From Streptomyces phaeochromogenes (GTDB lineage Bacteria > Actinomycetota > Actinomycetes > Streptomycetales > Streptomycetaceae), in the NCBI RefSeq assembly GCF_001418655.1, contig NZ_LIQZ01000010.1, forward strand, positions 1 to 64,000: a stretch of 64,000 nt of DNA. Reading direction: 5' to 3'. Of this stretch, positions 6,827 through 14,029 are shown one piece after another. Position numbers and translations under genes: made by a program. Within the stretch, counting starts at the first letter, position 1, and every line of letters starts with the position of its first letter. The notes beneath the pieces were generated by a model, which was not told the origin of the DNA, searched no databases, and saw only the letters and a program-made list of their open reading frames with translations.

Positions 6827-9384
6827 ACGCCTCCGTGCGCATCAGCGTCTCGTCCCTGCGCGCCCACAAGCGCCGCTTCGCCGGCACGTTCCTGGCGGTG
6901 CTCCTCGGCGTCGCCTTCCTGGCCGGCACCCTCGTCATGGGCGACACCCTGCGCGCCAGCTTCGACACGATGTTCGGCAACGCCACGAGCGGCACCGACG
7001 CCGTCGTCCGCAGCGCCGGCACCATCACCACGCCGGGCGAGAGCCAGGGCGTGCGGCAGCCCGTCGACACCGGCCTGGTGTCGGCCGTCGAAAAGGCCCC
7101 GGGTGTCGCGGCTGCCGAGCCCGACATCCAGGGCGCAGGACAGCTCGTCGGCGCCAACGGCAAGCCCATCGGCGGCCAGGGCCCGCCCACCCTCGCGGGC
7201 AACTGGATCGACGACCCGAAGCTCAACTCGTACCAACTGGCCGAAGGCCGCGCCCCGTCGAAGTCCGGCGAGGTCGTCGTCAACCGGGGCGCCGCCGAGA
7301 AGGGCGACCTGAGGATCGGCGACACGACGACCCTGCGGACCCCCGACCCGGTCAAGGTCACGATCGTCGGCCTCGCGACCTTCGGCGGCGAGGACGGCAT
7401 GGCCCAGGTGACCTACACCGGCATGACCCGGTCCGACGCCGAGAAGTACCTGACCGCGAAGCCCGGTGAGGCCGCGAGCATCCTGGTGCGGGCCGGGCCC
7501 GGCACCGGTCAGCAGGAACTCGTCGACGCCCTGACTCCCGTACTGCCCAAGGGGGTTGAGGCGATCACCGGCCAGGAGCTGGCCGAGGAGAACACGGACA
7601 TGATCTCCGGGCAGTTCCTGTCGCTCTTCACCACCTTCCTGCTGGTGTTCTCCGGTGTGGCGCTGCTGGTCGCGACCTTCTCCATCCACAACACCTTCGC
7701 GATCGTCGTCGCCCAACGCACCCGTGAGAACGCCCTGTTGCGCGCTCTGGGTGCCTCACGCCGGCAGGTCACCGCGTCGACCCTGGTCGAGGCGAGCGTC
7801 GTCGCCGTGGTCGCGTCCGCCGCCGGTCTCGCGGGCGGCATCGGCATCGCCGCCGGACTCCAGGCACTGTTCCCGGCCATCGGATTCCCGTTCCCCGAGG
7901 GCGACTTGGTGATCAGCGGGCTGTCCATGATCCTGCCGCTCGCGGTCGGCATCCTGGTCTGCCTCGGCTCCGCGCTGCTGCCCGCCGTACGCGCCGGACG
8001 CACCGCACCACTGGCCGCCCTGCGGGAGACGGCCGTCGACCAGTCCGGCGCGTCCCGCACCCGTGCCGTCGTGGGCACCGGTCTCGCCGCGCTGGCGGTC
8101 GCCGTCACACTGACCGGCGTCATCGTCAGCCCGTCCCTGTGGCTCGCCGGAAGCGGCGCGATCCTGGCGCTCGCCGCCTTCGTGGTCCTCGGCCCGGTCG
8201 CCTCGACCACCGCCGTACGCGTCCTCGGCAGCCCGCTCGACAAGCTGCGCGGAGTCACCGGCGGCCTGGCCAGGCGCAACGCCCTGCGGAGCCCCAAGCG
8301 GACCGCCGCCACCGCGAGCGCGCTGATGATCGGCGTCGCCGTCGTCTCGCTGTTCACCGTCTTCGGCGCCTCGCTGAAGGCGACCATGGACCAGACGGTG
8401 TCCCGGTCCTTCGCGGGCGACGTCGCGGTGAGCACCCCGTCGTTCGGCGCGGGCGGAAGCGGACTGAGCCCGCGGCTCGCCACCGCGATCTCCGAGCGGC
8501 CCGAGATCGACACGGCCGTGGGACTCGGCCGCGGTGTCGCCGAAGTCGACGGCGAGGGGCGGGCGTTGACCGTCACCGACCCGGTCGCGCTGGAGCGCAC
8601 CTTCGACCTCGGCAACGTACAGGGATCGATGCGCGACCTGGGCGACGACGGCATCGCCATCACCGGGAGCGAGGCCGACAAGCTGGGCCTCAAGACCGGT
8701 GACACCGCCCAACTGGCCTTCACCGACGGCAAGAAGCAGACCTTCACGGTCCGTGCGGTCTACGGCCGGTCCGAGCTCGCCGGCGACTACGTCATCACCC
8801 GCGACGCCTGGGCCCCGCACCGCACCCAGGACTCCGACACGCTCGTGGCCGTCACCTTCAAGGACGGCGTGAGCGCGGCCGACGGCAAGGCGGCGGTCGA
8901 GAAGGTCGCGACGGCGTACGGCAATCCGGAGGTGCAGACCCGCGACGAGTACGCGCAGTCCTCGGCCGGCGGCATCGACATGATGCTCACCCTGGTCTAC
9001 GCGCTCCTCGCGCTCGCGGTGCTCATCGCACTGCTCGGCATCGCCAACACGCTGACCCTCGCGGTCCACGAACGCACCCGCGAACTCGGTCTGTTGAGGG
9101 CCGTCGGGCAGACCAGGGCGCAACTGCGCGCCATGGTCCGCTGGGAGTCGGTGCTGGTCGCCGCGTTCGGCACGGTGGGCGGACTCGCACTCGGCGGATT
9201 CCTCGGCTGGGTGCTCGTCAAGGCATCCGACGGAGCGTCCGACAGCGCCTTCGCCTTCGCGATGCCGCCGTTCCAGCTCACCGTGGTGGCCCTCGTGGGG
9301 GTCGCGGCCGGAGCCCTCGCGGGCGTGCGCCCGGCCCGGCGGGCGGCGCGCCTGGACGTACTGCGCGCCATCGCCACCGAGTAG
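6823..9384 (+). CDS. FtsX-like ABC transporter permease
   Basis: An 853-residue permease with two FtsX-type modules. An N-terminal membrane helix (FAGTFLAVLLGVAFLAGTLV) is followed by a large extracellular domain (~40-250), three helices (~265-390), further membrane helices near 410-450, a second extracellular domain (~500-690) and three final helices (~715-840). RENALLRALGASRRQV and RELGLLRAVGQTRAQLR are the conserved cytoplasmic coupling segments after the first helix of each module. This duplicated layout is usual for actinobacterial partners of LolD-type ATPases. The substrate is unknown; an antimicrobial peptide, lipid or lipoprotein is typical. It is regulated, by inference, with the SHOCT gene by the neighbouring TetR protein. 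Confidence 0.92.
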   Translation: MNASVRISVSSLRAHKRRFAGTFLAVLLGVAFLAGTLVMGDTLRASFDTMFGNATSGTDAVVRSAGTITTPGESQGVRQPVDTGLVSAVEKAPGVAAAEPDIQGAGQLVGANGKPIGGQGPPTLAGNWIDDPKLNSYQLAEGRAPSKSGEVVVNRGAAEKGDLRIGDTTTLRTPDPVKVTIVGLATFGGEDGMAQVTYTGMTRSDAEKYLTAKPGEAASILVRAGPGTGQQELVDALTPVLPKGVEAITGQELAEENTDMISGQFLSLFTTFLLVFSGVALLVATFSIHNTFAIVVAQRTRENALLRALGASRRQVTASTLVEASVVAVVASAAGLAGGIGIAAGLQALFPAIGFPFPEGDLVISGLSMILPLAVGILVCLGSALLPAVRAGRTAPLAALRETAVDQSGASRTRAVVGTGLAALAVAVTLTGVIVSPSLWLAGSGAILALAAFVVLGPVASTTAVRVLGSPLDKLRGVTGGLARRNALRSPKRTAATASALMIGVAVVSLFTVFGASLKATMDQTVSRSFAGDVAVSTPSFGAGGSGLSPRLATAISERPEIDTAVGLGRGVAEVDGEGRALTVTDPVALERTFDLGNVQGSMRDLGDDGIAITGSEADKLGLKTGDTAQLAFTDGKKQTFTVRAVYGRSELAGDYVITRDAWAPHRTQDSDTLVAVTFKDGVSAADGKAAVEKVATAYGNPEVQTRDEYAQSSAGGIDMMLTLVYALLALAVLIALLGIANTLTLAVHERTRELGLLRAVGQTRAQLRAMVRWESVLVAAFGTVGGLALGGFLGWVLVKASDGASDSAFAFAMPPFQLTVVALVGVAAGALAGVRPARRAARLDVLRAIATE

Positions 9385-9492
9385 ACGGCTGGGCGTGCCT
9401 CCGCCACCGAGCGGACGGACGCGTACGCCCTCGCCACTGAGTGGAACGGACAGCGGGCCTTCGCCACCGAGCGGCGGACCTTCGCCACCGAT
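9371..9492. repeat. 30-bp periodic repeats of the permease 3' end
   Basis: The core TCGCCACCGAG, which encodes the last residues (ATE) of the permease, recurs at 9371, 9401 (one change), 9431 (one change), 9461 and, cut short, at 9482. Steps are 30, 30, 30 and 21 bp. The first copy is inside the gene and the rest fill the gap to the convergent HATPase gene. Confidence 0.75.
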
Positions 9493-9521
9493 CGGCGCAG
9501 GAGGCCCCGGTCACCGCCCGG

Positions 9522-10055
9522 TCAGCCGGCAACGGCCGACCGGGCGGGAGCGTGTCCGGTCCTGAGCGTGCCGGCGGCGTGCTCCACCTCCGCGAAACTG
9601 CGCGCGGGCGACTCGGCGGCTGCGCCGTACGGCGGACAGGCCGGCAGACCCGCCATGGCGGAGGCGGCCGGAAGGGTGAACCACACGACCTTGCCCGACT
9701 CGCCGTCCGGCCGCACACCCCAGCTCTCGCTGAACGCGGCGACCATCGCCAGACCGCGTCCGCAGGTCGCGGAGCAGTCGGCGTCCCGCACCTCGGGAAG
9801 GCGTGGATCGTTGTCGTGCACCGAGACCGTGAGCCGGTCGAGCAGCAGCTCGATCTCCACGGTGCACAGCTTGTCGGGCACGGCGTGCCGGTGGACGTTG
9901 GTCAGGAGCTCCGTGACGCCGAGCGCGGCCCGGTCTATCAAGGGATCCAGATGCCAGTAGCGCAATTGTGCAGATACGATTCTGCGGACCTGGCCGATCC
10001 GCGACGGCAGGGCTTGGAGCTCCACCGTGCAATGCCTGCTTGGCTGGCTGATCAC
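9522..10055 (-). CDS. HATPase-fold anti-sigma-factor-like regulatory protein
   Basis: A 177-residue ATP-binding protein of the RsbW/SpoIIAB kinase family. The N-box is ELLTNVHRHA, the second nucleotide motif VHDNDPRLPE and the glycine-rich loop GRGLAMVAAFS. About 40 residues after the ATPase domain (VEHAAGTLRTGHAP) match nothing recognised. Streptomyces carry dozens of such orphan proteins with no adjacent sigma factor; some bind anti-anti-sigma factors or act with BldD-type regulators. The GTG at 10055 is chosen because GGGGAG lies 8 bp upstream. The frame also extends to an ATG at 10124. Confidence 0.85.
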   Translation of the reverse strand: MISQPSRHCTVELQALPSRIGQVRRIVSAQLRYWHLDPLIDRAALGVTELLTNVHRHAVPDKLCTVEIELLLDRLTVSVHDNDPRLPEVRDADCSATCGRGLAMVAAFSESWGVRPDGESGKVVWFTLPAASAMAGLPACPPYGAAAESPARSFAEVEHAAGTLRTGHAPARSAVAG

Positions 10056-10282
10056 GGCTGCGACTCCCCGAATTGAGGTCCGGAAGAAGACGGAGTGCGG
10101 ATCCAGCGGGCGGCCTGAGTGCAAACGACCGCCCGCGGTTGGTGCCCGGCGGGCTGGTTCGCAGCGTTATCGCCGGTAAACCCAGAGTGACGTGAGAACA
10201 GCGTGACGCAGGAGGTGCGGTCTCGCAACTCGCGGTGTCCGTGGCGATGTCCCTGGCAACCGGACCGGCAACGGGAGGGCTT

Positions 10283-10606
10283 TCAGCGCCCGCGTCCCGC
10301 CGCCTTGCGCACGGCCTCGATGAACCGGCTGGCAGCCGGTGGGCCCGGTTCCCCCGGAGCCGGGTCGTGATCCCCCAGCGTCAGCAGATAGCGCGTGCCG
10401 TTGACATCCGCCAAGGCCCGGTCGTCATGGGCGAACCAGGGCTTCGACGCCCGGACCGCCTGCACCGGTGCGCTGTCGATCTCGCTGCCGTAACTGGTCA
10501 GCAACTCCAGCCTGCCGTCGCTGATCCGGACCTGTCCGGCCCGGGTGAGCGAACGCAGCCTCTTTCCGATCCGCACGCCCGTGGCCGTGAACTCCGGCTC
10601 CGCCAT
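10283..10606 (-). CDS. Hypothetical protein, unrecognised
   Basis: A 107-residue soluble protein that I do not recognise. It alternates short strands with charged turns (VRISDGRLELLTS, GTRYLLTLGDHD), suggesting a small beta-rich fold that may wrap a ligand. No signal peptide, membrane helix or metal motif is visible. The ATG at 10606 (MAEPEFTATGVRIGKRL) has a GGGGCGGGG ribosome site close upstream; an ATG at 10675 would add 23 residues of poorer coding character. It is on the same strand as the HATPase gene, about 230 bp upstream of it. Confidence 0.6.
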   Translation of the reverse strand: MAEPEFTATGVRIGKRLRSLTRAGQVRISDGRLELLTSYGSEIDSAPVQAVRASKPWFAHDDRALADVNGTRYLLTLGDHDPAPGEPGPPAASRFIEAVRKAAGRGR

Positions 10607-10968
10607 GTGCCCCGCCCCCTTGTGCGCTTCGGCCCGTGTGCTTCGGTCCTGCCACACCTGCTTCGGTCTGGCCACGCCGACACCCGGGTGGATCCCGCTC
10701 CAGTGTGCGTCCCCGCCCGGACCGGCGTCCTATGCGGTGCAGTCTGCCCGCCTTCGGTGTCGAGCACCAGTGCGCATGACGACGTCACGGGTGCTCTCCG
10801 GCGCACTCGCGCGAATGCGCCCCCCTACCGCCCGAAGCGGGCCGCACCAGGGGTTCCTTTGAGGTGCTCAAAGGTGTGTTTATGCAGGTGAGAAGCGTGC
10901 GGAAGGTGCATATGATCGAGGTGTCCGGCCGCGTGAACCGGCGTCGGCACAACCGAAGGAGCCCCGCC
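10607..10968. other. Divergent intergenic region
   Basis: About 360 bp between the hypothetical protein at 10606 and the cysteine synthase-like gene at 10969. It contains a perfect 8-bp-arm inverted repeat at 10856-10874. No convincing coding frame is present, although the downstream frame is open back to a GTG at 10864. Confidence 0.5.
10856..10874. promoter_or_regulatory. Inverted repeat, likely operator
   Basis: Perfect inverted repeat CCTTTGAG-GTG-CTCAAAGG about 95 bp upstream of the cysteine synthase-like gene. It is short, A/T-containing in a GC-rich setting and not followed by a T run, so an operator is likelier than a terminator. The cognate regulator is unknown. Confidence 0.5.
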
Positions 10969-12102
10969 GTGACCACCCCACAGCAGGCCCGCACCCATGA
11001 GCCGATGGCCACGCTCGATGTCGATCACAGCGACGCGGAGTACCGGCACTGGCTCAAAGAAGCCGTACGGAAGGTCCAGGCCGACTCGAACAGATCGGCC
11101 GACACCCACCTCCTGCGCTTCCCGCTGCCCGAGAAGTGGGGCATCGACCTCTATCTCAAGGACGAGTCCACCCACCCCACCGGCAGCCTCAAGCACCGCC
11201 TGGCCCGCTCGCTGTTCCTGTACGGCCTGTGCAACGGCTGGATCCGCCGCGACCGCCCCGTCATCGAGGCGTCCAGCGGCTCCACCGCCGTCTCCGAGGC
11301 GTACTTCGCGAAGCTGATCGGGGTGCCCTTCATCGCCGTCATGCCCCGCACGACCAGCCCCGAGAAGTGCCGTCTGATCGAATTCCACGGCGGACAGTGC
11401 CACTTCGTGGACGACCCGCGGACGATGTACGCGGAGTCGGCGGCCCTCGCGGCCGAGACCGGCGGGCACTACATGGACCAGTTCACCTACGCGGAGCGGG
11501 CCACGGACTGGCGCGGCAACAACAACATCGCCGAATCGATCTACCGCCAGCTGGAGTTGGAGCGCTACCCCGAACCGGCCTGGATCGTCGCCACGGCAGG
11601 CACAGGCGGTACGTCGGCGACCATCGCCCGGTACGTGCACTACATGCAGCACAACACCCGTATCTGTGTGGCCGATCCGGAGAACTCCTGTTTCTTCGAG
11701 GGCTGGACCACGGGCGACGCGAACGTCACCACCGACTGCGGGTCGCGCATCGAGGGCATCGGCCGGCCGCGCATGGAACCGAGCTTCGTGCCGGGGGCCA
11801 TCGACCGCATGATGAAGGTGCCGGACGCGGCGAGCGTGGCCGCCGTGCGGGCACTGGAAGCGGCCATCGGGCGCAAGGCGGGGGGCTCGACCGGTACGGG
11901 ATTGTGGAGTGCGCTGAAGATCGTGGCGGAGATGGTGGCCGCGGGGCGGACCGGGAGCGTCGTCACGCTGTTGTGCGACCCGGGGGATCGGTATCTGGAC
12001 AAGTACTACTCGGACGAGTGGGTGGCTGGTCAGGGGCTGGACGTCGAGCCGTACGCCGCGGCGATCTCGTCGCTGTTGGCGACGGGGGTCTGGCCGGACT
12101 GA
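10969..12102 (+). CDS. PLP-dependent cysteine synthase-family enzyme
   Basis: A 377-residue fold-type II PLP enzyme. The PLP-binding lysine is in [15 protein letters not shown], the substrate/phosphate contacts in [16 protein letters not shown] (compare the 'SGN/ST.G.A' loop of cysteine synthases), and the glycine-rich phosphate cradle in [16 protein letters not shown]. It is somewhat longer than CysK (about 310) and belongs to the subgroup often labelled 'PLP-dependent cysteine synthase family', whose members may act on L-cysteine as desulfhydrases. The actual reaction is unproven. The GTG at 10969 follows a GAAGGAG ribosome site. An inverted repeat upstream suggests specific regulation. Confidence 0.87.
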   Translation: MTTPQQARTHEPMATLDVDHSDAEYRHWLKEAVRKVQADSNRSADTHLLRFPLPEKWGIDLYLKDESTHPTGSLKHRLARSLFLYGLCNGWIRRDRPVIEASSGSTAVSEAYFAKLIGVPFIAVMPRTTSPEKCRLIEFHGGQCHFVDDPRTMYAESAALAAETGGHYMDQFTYAERATDWRGNNNIAESIYRQLELERYPEPAWIVATAGTGGTSATIARYVHYMQHNTRICVADPENSCFFEGWTTGDANVTTDCGSRIEGIGRPRMEPSFVPGAIDRMMKVPDAASVAAVRALEAAIGRKAGGSTGTGLWSALKIVAEMVAAGRTGSVVTLLCDPGDRYLDKYYSDEWVAGQGLDVEPYAAAISSLLATGVWPD

Positions 12103-12202
12103 GGAGTTCGCCGCGCGTGCAACCGCGTCCGCGAGTGCGTCGTGGCCGGTCGCGCCCACGCGGCGGAGCCGCACGATGTAGCCGCCCTGTGCCCCTTCAG
12201 GT

Positions 12203-12685
12203 TCAGGGCGCGTGCGTGGAGCTCAGTTTCCGGTCCAGCTTCGTCACCGCGTCCCGGAACGCCCGGCCCAGGTCCGCGCGGCCCAGCTTTATCGCGAAGC
12301 GGAACGGTGCCGTTCCGTCTGCGGCCCAGGTCCACTGGACTCTTGTGCCCGTGCCGTCCGGGGTGAGGCGCCACTCTTCTACGAGGGCGCGGGTGCCAGG
12401 AGCGTTCGTCACGTCGACGCGGTACGTGTAGACCTCGGAGGGCTCGGCCGCAAGGATCGTCTCCTCGAAGCGTGTTCCGCCCTTCAGCCGGACCTGCCGC
12501 CCGGTCCCGTCCTCGGTCGGGCGGGCCGCTCTCACCGCCGAGAACCACTCGGACCAGCCGGTCACGTCCTCGGCGAGCGCGCGATAGACGGTCTCGGGAG
12601 GCGAGGCGATCACTCTCGCGAAGACCAGGCGCAGGGGAGCGGTCTCGACGAAGTCGAGTCCCACCGGACGAAGTCGGTGTGCCAT
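12203..12685 (-). CDS. SRPBCC/polyketide cyclase-like ligand-binding protein
   Basis: A 160-residue START/SRPBCC-fold protein. Typical elements are the opening strand VFARVIASPPETVYRALAEDVTGWSEWFSAV, the middle ETILAAEPSEVYTYRVD and the strand pair VEEWRLTPDGTGTRVQWTW, ending in a long helix. The family forms a hydrophobic cavity and ranges from cyclases to lipid-binding proteins; nothing here points to a specific ligand. The ATG at 12685 has GAGGGGG about 7 bp upstream. It is convergent with the cysteine synthase-like gene. Confidence 0.82.
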   Translation of the reverse strand: MAHRLRPVGLDFVETAPLRLVFARVIASPPETVYRALAEDVTGWSEWFSAVRAARPTEDGTGRQVRLKGGTRFEETILAAEPSEVYTYRVDVTNAPGTRALVEEWRLTPDGTGTRVQWTWAADGTAPFRFAIKLGRADLGRAFRDAVTKLDRKLSSTHAP

Positions 12686-12830
12686 GTACGGACCCCCTCG
12701 CGGGAACAACTCGCGGGAACATACGGGGAACGAATCCGAACGCAGCCCCACAACACGGCGGTTGACGAGGCATCGTCACCATAGCTGGCGGCCCGTCAGC
12801 TGTCTGTACCGCCCACCGATGCCCCGCCGC

Positions 12831-12913
12831 CGTCAGACGTCCGCCGCTGTCAGGCGTTCGCCGCCGTCAGACGCCCCCCAGCCGTCAGGCGTCCGTCTCC
12901 GTCAGGCGTCCGT
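12831..12913. repeat. 17-bp periodic repeats after DeoR stop
   Basis: A core CGTCAG(A/G)CG starts at 12831, 12848 (first base changed), 12865, 12883 and 12900, giving steps of 17, 17, 18 and 17 bp. The copy at 12900 contains the stop codon of the DeoR gene (12902-12904), so the array extends outwards from that gene's 3' end. Confidence 0.7.
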
Positions 12914-13738
12914 CTCGTTCTCGTCCTCGGGCTCGCCCGCCACCACCAGGCGCCGCAGATGCTCGGAGATCTCCGCGCGCGCCCCGGCGGGCAGTCCGTC
13001 GTCCGTGACCAGCGTGTCGATCTGTTCCAGCGCGGCGAACGAACTCAGGCCCACCGTGCCCCACTTGGTGTGGTCCGCGACCACGACGACACGCCGCGCC
13101 GACTGGACGAGCCGCCGGTTGGTCTCGGCCTCCGCCAGGTTCGGCGTGGACAGGCCGGCCTCCACCGATATGCCGTGCACACCCAGGAACAGCACGTCGA
13201 AGTGGAGCGCCGCGATCGCCTGGTCCGCGACGGGCCCCACCAGCGAGTCCGACGGCGTGCGCACGCCACCGGTCAGTACGACCGTCGCCGCTCCCTGCCG
13301 CTGTCCCGAGGTGCGCTGCGCCGCGTGGAAGACATCGGCCACCCGCACCGAGTTGGTCACGACCGTCAGATCCGGCACGTCGAGCAGCTGATGGGCGAGC
13401 GCGTAGGTCGTCGTGCCGCCCGACAGGGCGATCGCCGTGCCCGGTGCGACCATCGCCGCGGCGGCCCGCGCGATGTCCTCCTTGGCGGACAGCTCCAGAC
13501 CCGATTTGGCCTCGAAGCCCGGCTCGTGCGTGCTCGCCTCGACCACCGGGACCGCTCCGCCGTGCACCTTCTCCACCACGCCCTGACGGGCGAGCGCGTC
13601 GAGATCGCGGCGGACCGTCATGTCCGACACGCCGAGTTTCCTGGTGAGTTCGTTGACGCGGACCCCGCCGCGCCGCCGGACCTCGTCGAGGATCAGAGCG
13701 CGCCGCTGCTCCGCGAGGAGGTTCTGATTCTCACTCAC
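12902..13738 (-). CDS. DeoR/GlpR-family transcriptional regulator
   Basis: A 278-residue sugar-phosphate-responsive repressor. The winged helix is at the N terminus (VRVNELTRKLGVSDMTVRRDLDALARQGVVEKVHGGAV, the canonical DeoR pattern). The C-terminal DeoRC domain shows the phosphosugar-binding ALSGGTTTYALA and VVVADHTKWG motifs. The GTG at 13738 (VSENQNLLAEQRRALILDE) is chosen from the usual family start; an ATG at 13804 with GGAGG about 9 bp upstream would add 22 residues and is a real alternative. No sugar operon is adjacent, so its targets lie elsewhere. Confidence 0.88.
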   Translation of the reverse strand: MSENQNLLAEQRRALILDEVRRRGGVRVNELTRKLGVSDMTVRRDLDALARQGVVEKVHGGAVPVVEASTHEPGFEAKSGLELSAKEDIARAAAAMVAPGTAIALSGGTTTYALAHQLLDVPDLTVVTNSVRVADVFHAAQRTSGQRQGAATVVLTGGVRTPSDSLVGPVADQAIAALHFDVLFLGVHGISVEAGLSTPNLAEAETNRRLVQSARRVVVVADHTKWGTVGLSSFAALEQIDTLVTDDGLPAGARAEISEHLRRLVVAGEPEDENETDA

Positions 13739-14029
13739 GTCCGCTCCGGTTCCCTTCGCCTCGACACGTCCGGCAGGTCCCCGAACCCCCTCCGACAAGG
13801 ACATTCACCCTCACCTCCGGTCCATGGGATGCCCCATCCTCGCATGGGTCACCGCAGGTCGCGCCACTGCCTGTGGCGACGCGCACACGTCACGCTGCCA
13901 TCTTCCGTGCGTCACTGTCACACGGATCGGGGAGATTCCGTGACGAGTGGTGCGCAACTGTCCCGGAGGCGGGACCCTTGTACCTGAACATGACACGTGC
14001 CGTACGGGCATCACGGGGGAAGCAGAACA

